Source: Anaerolineales bacterium (GTDB taxonomy: Bacteria; Chloroflexota; Anaerolineae; Anaerolineales; Villigracilaceae). From it: 17,693 nt of DNA. The position numbers were made by a program, and so were the translations under genes. The first letter of the stretch is position 1; every line of letters starts with the position of its first letter. The notes under the pieces are model-generated. The model did not search any database, was not told the DNA's origin, and saw only the letters and a program-made list of their open reading frames with translations. The stretch covers positions 1 through 17,693 of the forward strand of contig JAFGKO010000324.1 of assembly GCA_016928525.1 (NCBI GenBank), given 5' to 3'. Below, one piece after another: positions 1 through 6,528 of this stretch.

Positions 1-5
1 AGGTC

Positions 6-67
6 GGTTGGGTAAATTTGTTGAGATTTGGTCATCCCACAAGTTTGCCCAACCTTCCCTATTTTTT
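6..67 (+). terminator. Long hairpin followed by a T tract (terminator-like)
   Basis: Positions 6-21 and 39-54 form a 16-bp stem that pairs fully if two G-U wobbles are allowed. A 17-nt loop separates the arms, and a run of six T begins seven bases after the stem. It would end a plus-strand transcript entering from the left, which lies outside the window. The gap between stem and T run is longer than in a classical intrinsic terminator, so a mobile-repeat remnant is an alternative. Confidence 0.45.
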
Positions 68-116
68 CAAGTTTTCAGACACTCTCTTAGATGTGGCTTG
101 TGCCGAGCATATTACG

Positions 117-145
117 TTGACGGGGGATTACGCCCGTGATAGAAT
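117..145 (+). promoter_or_regulatory. Promoter of the tRNA-Lys gene
   Basis: TTGACG at 117-122 and TAGAAT at 140-145 are separated by exactly 17 bp, and TGA precedes the -10 hexamer. Transcription would start near 152, leaving a leader of about 30 nt before the mature tRNA at 184. No other gene lies between. This is a pattern match to the housekeeping sigma consensus. Confidence 0.65.
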
Positions 146-183
146 GCAATCCGCCTTAACCCAATTTAGAGGTACCGCACAAT

Positions 184-255
184 GGGCGCGTAGCTCAACG
201 GCAGAGCAGTGGCCTTTTAAGCCATTGGTTCTGGGTTCGAATCCCAGCGCGCTCA
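184..255 (+). tRNA. tRNA-Lys (anticodon UUU)
   Basis: A complete 72-nt cloverleaf can be folded by eye. The acceptor stem is 184-190 with 248-254 (one G-U pair), followed by discriminator A255. The D stem is GCTC 193-196 with GAGC 204-207. The anticodon stem is 209-213 with 221-225 around the loop CTTTTAA, giving anticodon TTT at 216-218. The T arm is CTGGG 231-235, TTCGAAT, CCCAG 243-247. CCA is not encoded, so it would be added after transcription. The gene has its own promoter upstream and a terminator hairpin six bases downstream, so it appears to be a single-gene unit. Confidence 0.96.
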
Positions 256-260
256 CTCTC

Positions 261-282
261 ATCCTCTCTCGGGAGGATTTTT
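261..282 (+). terminator. Intrinsic terminator of tRNA-Lys
   Basis: ATCCTC (261-266) pairs with GAGGAT (273-278) around a six-base loop and is followed directly by a T run to 282. It starts six bases after the tRNA. Confidence 0.75.
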
Positions 283-310
283 GGTTCCTGGCCCCACAGG
301 AGGAATGCCA

Positions 311-331
311 TTCGAATCCCTGCACGCTCAC
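311..331 (+). repeat. Degenerate copy of the tRNA-Lys 3' end (att-like)
   Basis: This 21-base stretch matches tRNA positions 236-256 (T loop to the base after the discriminator) at 19 of 21 positions and lies exactly 75 bp downstream. The preceding bases cannot form a T stem or the rest of a cloverleaf, so it is not a second working tRNA. Repeats of a tRNA 3' end are the usual trace of tyrosine-recombinase integration; a decayed tandem tRNA duplicate is the alternative, since the spacing is about one tRNA length. No integrase gene is visible. Confidence 0.6.
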
Positions 332-365
332 TTTTTATTCCCCCTGCACAAAACAAGCAGCAACT

Positions 366-1811
366 CTATTTGCTGAACCCATTTTCCTTTACCAATTTCA
401 AGAATACGGTAGTAATAGTTGGGTCAAAAAGGTTCCCGACTCCTTCTTGAATGTAATCAAGAGCAGCTTGTTTCGTCCACGCCGACCGATAAGGTCGATC
501 GGACACGAGAGCATCAAAGACATCAACAACTGCAAAGAGGCGCGCTGGAAGTGGAATTTCTTCCTCTTTTAATCCCGATGGATATCCGCTTCCATTCCAC
601 CTTTCGTGATGATAACAAGGGATATCCATGGCCGGGCGGAGGTAATCAATAGGGGAGAGCAACTCATAGGCATAATTAGGGTGCTGACGCATGATATTCC
701 ACTCTTCCTCCGTCAATGGCCCGGGTTTGTGTAAAATGCGATCAGGGATGCCCATCTTGCCAATATCATGCAAAGCTGCTCCACGGCGCAGGTGAATTAG
801 ATTCTTACTTGGTATTTGTATTTGTTCGGCCAACCGTATGGTTAATCGAACAACACGTTGGGTGTGTCCCTCTGTCTCATGATCACGCATATCCAAGGCG
901 CGCGACCAGCCCTCTATAGTCGCGTCATATGCCGATGTAATTTCAGTGTTTGAGCGCTGAAGGTTGCTAAAAAGCGAGGCATTATCAATTGCAATTGCCG
1001 CTTGTCCCCCTAGCATTTCAAGAAATCTCAACCAATCTGAATCAGGATTTATCAGTGAGCGCTTGAAAATCTCCAATACACCTTGTACTTGCCCTTTCGC
1101 TATAAGGGGGATACCATAGTAAGAGACAAAACCTTCTTGCCCAAATGAAGGGGAGCGCAGGAAATCCGTGGCTTGATTAGACAAATTTACCTTATGGACA
1201 ACCCGTTGTTCCAGCGCTGCAATTCCAGCATATCCTTCTCCCAATCCGAGTTTTGTGTGGCTGAGTGCATTGGTTCGAAAACCAAGTCCGGCAGCATACT
1301 CTAATTTTTTTATGTCTTCATTCCACAGCAGGATGGAAGCCGCATCGATTTGTAAATGATTCACCAATTGTGTCAATAAGATAGAAAGGGTTAGATTTAA
1401 ATCCACACTTGAAGTTATAGCATGGTCAATTGCTCGTAAGGCAGACATTTGGTCGAGCTGCTTTTGAATTTTAGCCTCGCTGACTTTAAATCTGGTTATA
1501 TCTTGGATGATAACCACACTGCGTTTTCCGCCCGATACTATAAAACGGGCTTCAAACCAATGTTCACCATTCTCAAGTTGTAATGAGTAGTTAATGTAGG
1601 GTGGTTGACGATTCTGTTTTACAGCTAGAAGGACTTCTTCCAATTCATTTTCAATTTGTTCTGGAAAAAAACTGCTTAGATGGCGCTCTAGATAAGATTC
1701 GGGGTGAACATGAAAAAGAGATGGGGAATCGCTCTTGTAATCGAGGATCACCCCACCCTCATCAAATTCTAATAATAATATTGGGAAAGCAGTAATGACG
1801 GCTTGTAGCAT
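366..1811 (-). CDS. PAS-GAF-HD-GYP protein, probable cyclic-di-GMP phosphodiesterase
   Basis: This 481-residue protein has three domains: a PAS-like sensor (about 1-108), a GAF domain (about 125-285) and a C-terminal HD-GYP domain (about 295-475). The HD-GYP signatures are intact: HDIGK at 348-352, HHE at 401-403 and GYP at 409-411. HD-GYP proteins hydrolyse cyclic-di-GMP, here presumably in the cytoplasm under control of ligands bound by PAS or GAF. No transmembrane segment or receiver domain is seen. The start is fixed by an in-frame TGA 13-15 bases upstream of the ATG, but no clear Shine-Dalgarno sequence precedes it. It lies downstream of the peptide/DUF5317/NHLP-like operon on the same strand, after a 128-bp GC-rich structured gap, so cotranscription is possible but unproven. 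Domain assignment is secure; substrate and signal are inferred. Confidence 0.93.
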   Translation of the reverse strand: MLQAVITAFPILLLEFDEGGVILDYKSDSPSLFHVHPESYLERHLSSFFPEQIENELEEVLLAVKQNRQPPYINYSLQLENGEHWFEARFIVSGGKRSVVIIQDITRFKVSEAKIQKQLDQMSALRAIDHAITSSVDLNLTLSILLTQLVNHLQIDAASILLWNEDIKKLEYAAGLGFRTNALSHTKLGLGEGYAGIAALEQRVVHKVNLSNQATDFLRSPSFGQEGFVSYYGIPLIAKGQVQGVLEIFKRSLINPDSDWLRFLEMLGGQAAIAIDNASLFSNLQRSNTEITSAYDATIEGWSRALDMRDHETEGHTQRVVRLTIRLAEQIQIPSKNLIHLRRGAALHDIGKMGIPDRILHKPGPLTEEEWNIMRQHPNYAYELLSPIDYLRPAMDIPCYHHERWNGSGYPSGLKEEEIPLPARLFAVVDVFDALVSDRPYRSAWTKQAALDYIQEGVGNLFDPTITTVFLKLVKENGFSK

Positions 1812-1837
1812 TGCGCTAATCTTTCATGAGGCGCGGA

Positions 1838-1880
1838 CGCGGGGCGCGGCGCCCCCATCAGCGCCGCGTCCCCTCGCCAC
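1838..1880. repeat. GC-rich nested palindromes
   Basis: Two overlapping inverted repeats occupy this AT-poor patch: a GGGGCGC / GCGCCCC pair with one central base, and an outer GGACGCGG / CCGCGTCC pair. It sits just upstream of the HD-GYP start codon (minus strand), in an otherwise AT-rich neighbourhood. It could form a stable structure in the leader of that gene. No T run follows on either strand. Confidence 0.5.
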
Positions 1881-1896
1881 CGCGTCACCCTGTATT

Positions 1897-1932
1897 GCGC
1901 CAGCGTTGACTTGTCCCTATCTGGCGCTTTTT
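1897..1932 (+). terminator. Terminator-like hairpin on the strand opposite the operon
   Basis: GCGCCAG (1897-1903) and CTGGCGC (1921-1927) form a perfect 7-bp stem followed immediately by TTTTT (1928-1932) on the plus strand. No plus-strand gene lies here, so as a terminator it would only stop antisense transcription. On the minus strand it is a stem-loop 13 bases after the stop codon of the NHLP-like gene with no T run behind it, where it might stabilise the upstream message. Confidence 0.4.
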
Positions 1933-1939
1933 GATCAAT

Positions 1940-2215
1940 TCAGCGATCCAGAGCTTTGTTCACTTGTTGGGCCAGTTCAGGCAACGATTTTGCTCGAATT
2001 GAAACGATCAGCGCCTGTTCTTCAATGGTGAGATCAAAAGCGTCTCCCAAGTATCCCTGTCGCAACGCAATCATGGGCTCATTTAACAACAGTTGGCGGA
2101 ATTGATTGTTTACGACAGCCGCCGCAAACAATTTATTCATTCCTGTAACGGCTTTAGGAGTTTCAACCGCGTTGAGCGATATTGCATAACTTTGATAGGT
2201 TTGTGGGGTGGCCAT
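1940..2215 (-). CDS. Small NHLP-like protein, putative RiPP-precursor-like
   Basis: This is a 91-residue protein with no signal peptide or membrane segment. Its middle resembles the NHLP / nitrile-hydratase-like leader clan used by several RiPP precursor families: FRQLLLNEP at 39-47, ALRQGY at 50-55 and FDLTIEEQALI at 60-70 follow the usual 'F..LL..P..AL..GY...LT.EE...' pattern. The C-terminal tail lacks the Cys/Ser/Thr-rich core of classical RiPPs, so it may be a stand-alone relative and not a substrate. A GGAG Shine-Dalgarno sequence precedes the ATG, and the gene begins 13 bases after the DUF5317 stop, so the two are almost certainly one operon. No radical SAM, YcaO or LanM-type modifying enzyme is in the window. 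The gene is real; the family assignment rests on remembered pattern only. Confidence 0.85.
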   Translation of the reverse strand: MATPQTYQSYAISLNAVETPKAVTGMNKLFAAAVVNNQFRQLLLNEPMIALRQGYLGDAFDLTIEEQALIVSIRAKSLPELAQQVNKALDR

Positions 2216-2228
2216 AAAATACTCCTAA

Positions 2229-2789
2229 CTAAGTAGTTGACCTTTGATAAGCAAGGATCCAGAACGCGCCAAGTGCAATGAAATTATCTCCAAGGCTAAA
2301 AGCTACCTGGTAAGGAAATCCATCAGGAGGCAAAAAACGATCGGCGAGCAATTCCAGGCGGGTTGCATCGGTAGGAAGAAGAATATCCTTATAACCAATT
2401 CGATTTCCCAACTCGAATGAAGCAACCCTTTCTTTACCTACAATTCGCTCGACCGTCTGTGGGTTGATTGGCATGAAACCGCCATTGGCTATCATCACTG
2501 TTAAATTCAGTACCAAACCGATGATCAAAACTAACATGCCGGGCACTTGGCGGTTGGACCAGGCAAAAATGAAAAGCAGCACCTGTGATATGACGATAGC
2601 GAGGGCAGCTACCCAGTCCGGAACGAGCGCCCGTGTCCGCTCAAAATAGGTGACAAAGAACTGGGGTAGAAAAGCTACAATCGCAAGCCACAGATAATTT
2701 AGCCTGGGGACTTGATATGAATGTCCTTGTAATTTGGCCCAGCCCAATCCAACTACCAGGCCAGCCCCAAGCGCTAAAAGTAAAATCAC
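2229..2789 (-). CDS. DUF5317 family integral membrane protein
   Basis: This is a 186-residue membrane protein with about five hydrophobic segments (near 1-18, 31-49, 58-77, 82-101 and 164-181). The conserved-looking NGGFMPI at 102-108 after the fourth segment and the SLGDNFIALGAFW stretch at 165-177 match the DUF5317 family as I know it. The family has no established function. The start is GTG, and its first base is the last base of the TAG stop of the upstream 44-residue peptide gene (TAGTG), so translation is coupled. This tight pairing suggests the protein handles, senses or exports that peptide; this is inference. The NHLP-like gene follows 13 bases later. Confidence 0.88.
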   Translation of the reverse strand: MILLLALGAGLVVGLGWAKLQGHSYQVPRLNYLWLAIVAFLPQFFVTYFERTRALVPDWVAALAIVISQVLLFIFAWSNRQVPGMLVLIIGLVLNLTVMIANGGFMPINPQTVERIVGKERVASFELGNRIGYKDILLPTDATRLELLADRFLPPDGFPYQVAFSLGDNFIALGAFWILAYQRSTT

Positions 2790-2923
2790 TAGCGTGATCC
2801 GCCGCCGCCATCCATCGGAGCGCCAACGCCGAGGACAAGCATAGCCAAAGCAACGATCGTCAGAATTAGCTGTAGGTGCTGGCGATTAATCTTGGTGCCG
2901 AGTAGGATTAACTGAGATTTCAT
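2789..2923 (-). CDS. 44-residue single-helix peptide, candidate exported signal
   Basis: This short ORF encodes 44 residues. The N terminus is basic (Lys2, Lys11, Arg14), followed by a hydrophobic helix at about 18-33 and a short polar tail ending in PMDGGGGSR. The ATG is preceded by an excellent AAGGAG seven bases upstream, and the stop overlaps the GTG start of the DUF5317 gene by one base. Both features argue strongly for a real gene. The layout is that of a signal peptide or single-pass peptide with the tail outside. A V-G-A sequence at 33-35 obeys the -3/-1 rule of signal peptidase I, but Pro at +1 normally blocks that enzyme, so the peptide may stay membrane-anchored or be cut by another protease. 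It is the first gene of its operon, behind a promoter with tandem repeats. I know no named homologue. Confidence 0.8.
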   Translation of the reverse strand: MKSQLILLGTKINRQHLQLILTIVALAMLVLGVGAPMDGGGGSR

Positions 2924-2952
2924 TTGAGGTTCTCCTTAATTAGATTTACTTT

Positions 2953-2958
2953 AGGATA
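2953..2958 (-). promoter_or_regulatory. -10 box of the peptide/DUF5317/NHLP-like operon
   Basis: On the minus strand TATCCT (2958 to 2953) lies about 30 bases upstream of the peptide ATG at 2923, and 8 bp downstream of the tandem repeats. No good -35 hexamer is seen at the normal distance, where the repeats lie; this fits an activator-dependent promoter. Confidence 0.5.
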
Positions 2959-2966
2959 CTTCCACC

Positions 2967-2990
2967 CAGGCTTCAAAACAGGCTTCAAAA
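2967..2990 (-). promoter_or_regulatory. Two perfect tandem 12-bp repeats, candidate BTAD/SARP operator
   Basis: On the minus strand TTTTGAAGCCTG occurs twice head to tail (2990-2979 and 2978-2967) without a mismatch. The downstream copy ends 8 bp before the TATCCT -10 box. Known SARP activators bind direct repeats whose proximal copy lies 8 bp from the -10; their usual period is 11 bp, here it is 12. The adjacent upstream gene encodes a protein with a SARP-like C terminus, the obvious candidate to bind here. Confidence 0.6.
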
Positions 2991-2994
2991 GATT

Positions 2995-3023
2995 AAAAAA
3001 TCAGCTCCAAAGAGCTGATTTTT
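2995..3023 (-). terminator. Intrinsic terminator of the STAND/BTAD regulator gene
   Basis: TCAGCTC (3001-3007) and GAGCTGA (3012-3018) pair around a four-base loop, and the stem is extended by an A tract against a T tract. It works in either direction but lies 21 bases after the regulator's stop codon on the minus strand. It separates that gene from the downstream peptide operon, so the operon needs its own promoter. Confidence 0.9.
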
Positions 3024-3044
3024 AGTTCGCAAGTTGCATTCACA

Positions 3045-6000
3045 TTAGCGAATCAAACTTTTATAAATCGCCTCCATTTCTGGAGAGGGGGGCAAGTCGA
3101 GTTCATGGTTCATCATCATAGTGTAAGCCTCGTAGAGGCGAATAGCGCTCACTCGATCATTCAACTGCATGTGGATCTTCAGGGCCGTCATATAAGCAGT
3201 TTCGAAGGAACGCTCATGGTCTATGGCTCGTCGGCAGATGGCAAGTGCCTCATGAACCCGGTTGGCATTTTTCAATAGATCGGCTAAAGTCATGAGAGTT
3301 GAAAGAAATAGCTTGTTGAGCCGTTCCCGCTCCGGCAATACCCAGGTGCCATATATATCTTCCAGGAAATGTCCTTTCACTAATTCCACTGCTTTTTGTA
3401 ACAGGGAGATTTGCGTTTTGGCTTCCATGGTCAATTGAGCCTGAAATAAATAGTCTTCGAATGCATCAACATCGTACTCATAATCCAAAGCACGGTTAAA
3501 GCTATAAAAGTCATCATCAAACAAAATCGTATCGCTCCCAACTGCTCTGCGCAGGCGGTAGATGTCATTCTTAAAGCGAATCTTAAGCCTTGAAGGTTCT
3601 TCAATTTCCGGCCAGAACACCTGACCGATTTGCTCCTTTGACATTTCTTCTTTCATTGTCAGGAAGTAAAAGAACAAATCCCGCACTGATTGCGTTTGCC
3701 AATCTGACATGGTCAATAGCTTTTCACCAAGCTTAACCTGTGTGCGCCCAAAAGCCTGGATGGTTAGCTTTGCATCGGGCACATCCATTGTCCTAGCCAG
3801 ACGACGTATTCGCCTGCGAATTTCGGGCATCTTCTTATCAATTAGGTCGGCTTTGCTAAGTAGATCGTGCAAAGCCAATCCAACCTCCGGATCATTTTGT
3901 AAGCTATCGAACCAGGGCCGAACCTGCCGAACAAGAATAGCAACAGGATGCTCGGTGTGGCTCTCACTACTGAGCACTTCCTTTACTTTGTGTCGAGCTT
4001 CGATTCTGTTATTACCTTGATAATAAGCCACAGCAAGTAACAGTTGGCTTTTTATATGTTCTAGTTTGCGTCCATCATTTTCGAAGCAGGTCTCGGCGTG
4101 TTCCAAAGTCTTGACTGCCTGTTCGGCTTTTCTCTCGTGCAGAAGGAACTGTCCTCGAAGAAGATGATATAAACCGTCTTCGTATTGTGAAGCCTGAGAC
4201 GAAATCAACTTGTTTGCGATGTCAAGCAGATGATTCGCCTGTACCATGTCATTCTGCTGGATGGAAAGGTGCGCTCGCGCTAAACTCAAATAGTTCAGCA
4301 AGAACCGATCTTCGATCTCTTCAGCAATCTCCTCCCCATTTTGGTAATATTGATCAGCCAGTTCGAAATCTTCCACCTCCGCATATACATCGCCGAGACT
4401 GATCAATAAAAGCGCTTCTATTCGTATATAATAGCCACTTTGTTTCGCACACAACAAGCCTTCTTCCAAGACCAAAATCGCTTTATCGTAATCCCCTTGA
4501 AGGTAATGGAGAACACCCAAATTGTTTAGTACGTTGGCCTGCCAGGTGAGATTTCCATTGCGTTTCCAAATGTGAAGGGCTTGCTCATTGAGACGCTTTG
4601 TTTCATCTTCTTTCCCAAGGGCAGCGTAAGCCATGCCCGTCTCCATCATGAGGAGCGGGATATGGGAAGTATCATCCATTTGAATATAAATCCTAAGTGC
4701 ACGTTCCAGGACTTTCACGGATTGACGAGATTGTCCCTGGCGATATAAGCAAAGGCCTTTTTGACGCAATGCATCGGCGAAAATCAATTGCAGCTCATCA
4801 CTGGATTCTGTCAGGCTGATTACTTCCTCAGCATCTTTGAGCGCAGCCTGGTAATCTCCTAAGAAGCGGTGGGCGGCAGCCCGTCGAACCAAAGTCAAAG
4901 TCAAGCCTAGTGGGTCATCCCTCTTGCGAAAGATAACCTCAGCCCGATTTAGCAAATCCAATCCATCCCGCAGATTGCCTTTCATATATTCAATAATGCC
5001 TTGAATCGAGAGCAGCCCGGGCCGTGTGTTTCGAACAGAAGGGGGCAAGTTTTTGATCCAGGTCTCCAGTGTAATGAGCGCACGGAGTAATAAATGTGGT
5101 GCTGCTCGCTCGATCAGGCCAGCAAGTGCATCTATATTCCTCAAGCGTGTCTGAACGTGATAGGCTTTTTCCCACTCATTACGCGCCTCATAGGCTTGGG
5201 CCAGTTTCTGCAAGATAGGGGGGATTTCTTCCGGATTTTCCTTTGACAAATGGTCTTGGAGAAAATCACGAAAAAGATGATGGTAGCGTACCCAGCCAAT
5301 CTCAATGCCTACTGGCTGCGCAAAAAGATTATTCTGGATAATGGTGTTGATCCAGCGCTGCCAATCCTTCCGCTGAGAATAAATTTCTCCAAAAACATCT
5401 TCACACAAGGAAGCATCGAATTCTTCGAGAAGCGAACTCCGTAGGAGAAAAAAGCGGATATCTTCCGGCTGTTGGTTGAGAACCTGTTCTCCAAGGTAAT
5501 CGAACAGATCAACTCCCGCTGCGCGCGCGACCTGCAACCTGTCTGCCATTCCCTGTGCGATACCCAGGCTGGAGAGTTGTAGACCGGTGATCCAGCCCTC
5601 GGTGTCATTGACCAGTTCCTGAGCGGTTTCCTCGGAAAGATGAATAGCATAGTTTTGCGCAAAAAGCGCCTGGATTTCGTCAACGCGAAAAGCCAGAGCG
5701 CTAAAATCCAAACCGCCGACCATATCTCTGGCTACCATCAGAGTTAATTCTGGCAACTTCGGCAGCACGCGCGAGGATATTACCAGATGACAATTCTCAT
5801 CTACAAGTTGAATAAAGCGACTTAAGAAGTTCTGAATAACAGGAACATCACTGATCAGGTGATAATCATCCAAAACCAGGACAAAGTGCTGAGGAATATG
5901 ACCGTAAATTTCATTGACGAGCGGAACCATCAACTGTTCCATACCATCATCAAGGGAAGTAAGGTCGTTGAGGACCGCTTTGGCCTGGATCCCAAACCCT

Positions 6001-6305
6001 GGGAATCGCTCTGCCAGAGCCTCGATGAAGTATGCCGCAAATCGTTGTGGATCCTGGTCTAACGCGTCGAGCGATAACCAACAGAACGGCAGATCGCTAT
6101 GATAGCTCAAGTCGATCAACAAGGAAGTTTTTCCATAACCAGCTGGAGCGGAAACCAGGATCAGCTTCTTGTCCAGGAATTCATATACCAATTCCAACAG
6201 ACGCGGTCGTGTCAGCAATTCCTCACGCCGTCTGGGAACTACGACTTTCGTGTGACTGGTTGGGACTTTCTCGGATTTTTCCATTTCTGCGGTTAATTCT
6301 GACAC
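3045..6305 (-). CDS. STAND-type ATPase / TPR / BTAD transcriptional regulator
   Basis: This 1086-residue regulator has a MalT-like N-terminal STAND ATPase with Walker A APAGYGKTS (53-61) and Walker B FVLVLDDYH (141-149). Helical and TPR-type repeats follow (about 370-820). A SARP-like C terminus comes last: a winged-helix segment (about 846-950) and a bacterial transcriptional activation domain (BTAD, about 950-1086). Such proteins are large cytoplasmic switches in which signal and ATP binding free the DNA-binding part. The C-terminal LuxR helix-turn-helix of MalT is absent. The predicted start is GTG at 6305; ATG at codon 8 is an alternative, and neither has a clear Shine-Dalgarno sequence. 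The gene ends in a strong terminator. Immediately downstream is the peptide operon with SARP-style tandem repeats, its most likely target. The architecture is secure; signal and target are inferred. Confidence 0.93.
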   Translation of the reverse strand: MSELTAEMEKSEKVPTSHTKVVVPRRREELLTRPRLLELVYEFLDKKLILVSAPAGYGKTSLLIDLSYHSDLPFCWLSLDALDQDPQRFAAYFIEALAERFPGFGIQAKAVLNDLTSLDDGMEQLMVPLVNEIYGHIPQHFVLVLDDYHLISDVPVIQNFLSRFIQLVDENCHLVISSRVLPKLPELTLMVARDMVGGLDFSALAFRVDEIQALFAQNYAIHLSEETAQELVNDTEGWITGLQLSSLGIAQGMADRLQVARAAGVDLFDYLGEQVLNQQPEDIRFFLLRSSLLEEFDASLCEDVFGEIYSQRKDWQRWINTIIQNNLFAQPVGIEIGWVRYHHLFRDFLQDHLSKENPEEIPPILQKLAQAYEARNEWEKAYHVQTRLRNIDALAGLIERAAPHLLLRALITLETWIKNLPPSVRNTRPGLLSIQGIIEYMKGNLRDGLDLLNRAEVIFRKRDDPLGLTLTLVRRAAAHRFLGDYQAALKDAEEVISLTESSDELQLIFADALRQKGLCLYRQGQSRQSVKVLERALRIYIQMDDTSHIPLLMMETGMAYAALGKEDETKRLNEQALHIWKRNGNLTWQANVLNNLGVLHYLQGDYDKAILVLEEGLLCAKQSGYYIRIEALLLISLGDVYAEVEDFELADQYYQNGEEIAEEIEDRFLLNYLSLARAHLSIQQNDMVQANHLLDIANKLISSQASQYEDGLYHLLRGQFLLHERKAEQAVKTLEHAETCFENDGRKLEHIKSQLLLAVAYYQGNNRIEARHKVKEVLSSESHTEHPVAILVRQVRPWFDSLQNDPEVGLALHDLLSKADLIDKKMPEIRRRIRRLARTMDVPDAKLTIQAFGRTQVKLGEKLLTMSDWQTQSVRDLFFYFLTMKEEMSKEQIGQVFWPEIEEPSRLKIRFKNDIYRLRRAVGSDTILFDDDFYSFNRALDYEYDVDAFEDYLFQAQLTMEAKTQISLLQKAVELVKGHFLEDIYGTWVLPERERLNKLFLSTLMTLADLLKNANRVHEALAICRRAIDHERSFETAYMTALKIHMQLNDRVSAIRLYEAYTMMMNHELDLPPSPEMEAIYKSLIR

Positions 6306-6528
6306 AAAAAGTACAAAAATTGAAGGTCTTCTGGTGTTATTTAGAAACCAGTTTCACTCTTATAGTCGATCGACGCGCTACTATACCCTGGCTCTTTATC
6401 ACTATGTCGCCGACACCAGCCAGATATCCTCGCTGGGGTTGAGTTAGGTGCGCCAGAACTGCGACCAACAAGTGAGGCGAGTGACAAAGTATAATGCAGG
6501 TAATCTACTCGGAGTGAAGGAAACAACC
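6306..6528. promoter_or_regulatory. Divergent intergenic region between regulator and glycosyltransferase
   Basis: The 223-bp region holds both promoters. On the plus strand a perfect TATAAT lies at 6490-6495, 33 bases before the glycosyltransferase ATG, without a recognisable -35. Toward the regulator, candidate -10 boxes on the minus strand are TATAGT and TATAAG, both between about 6360 and 6385. Between these two candidates is a perfect 10-bp palindrome, GTCGATCGAC at 6365-6374, a possible operator. No copy of the 12-bp repeat found at 2967-2990 is seen here, so simple autoregulation through that motif is not supported. Confidence 0.5.

Noticed and set aside
128..331. 67-codon minus-strand frame covering the tRNA
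   Set aside because: It runs through the tRNA gene; frames across tRNAs often stay open and encode nothing.
311..331. A second functional tRNA downstream of tRNA-Lys
   Set aside because: Only the T loop and 3' acceptor part are recognisable; no D arm, anticodon arm or matching 5' acceptor strand can be folded.
18..572. 184-codon plus-strand frame over the tRNA and the HD-GYP 3' end
   Set aside because: Crosses a structural RNA, its terminator and the antisense of a well-supported gene.
2641..2853. 70-codon minus-strand frame overlapping the peptide and DUF5317 genes
   Set aside because: Different frame from both supported genes, no Shine-Dalgarno sequence, and it is explained as their shadow.
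6448..6528. N-terminal extension of the glycosyltransferase from an upstream ATG
   Set aside because: The stretch contains the TATAAT promoter box and is polar and unlike the family; the ATG at 6529 has a ribosome binding site.
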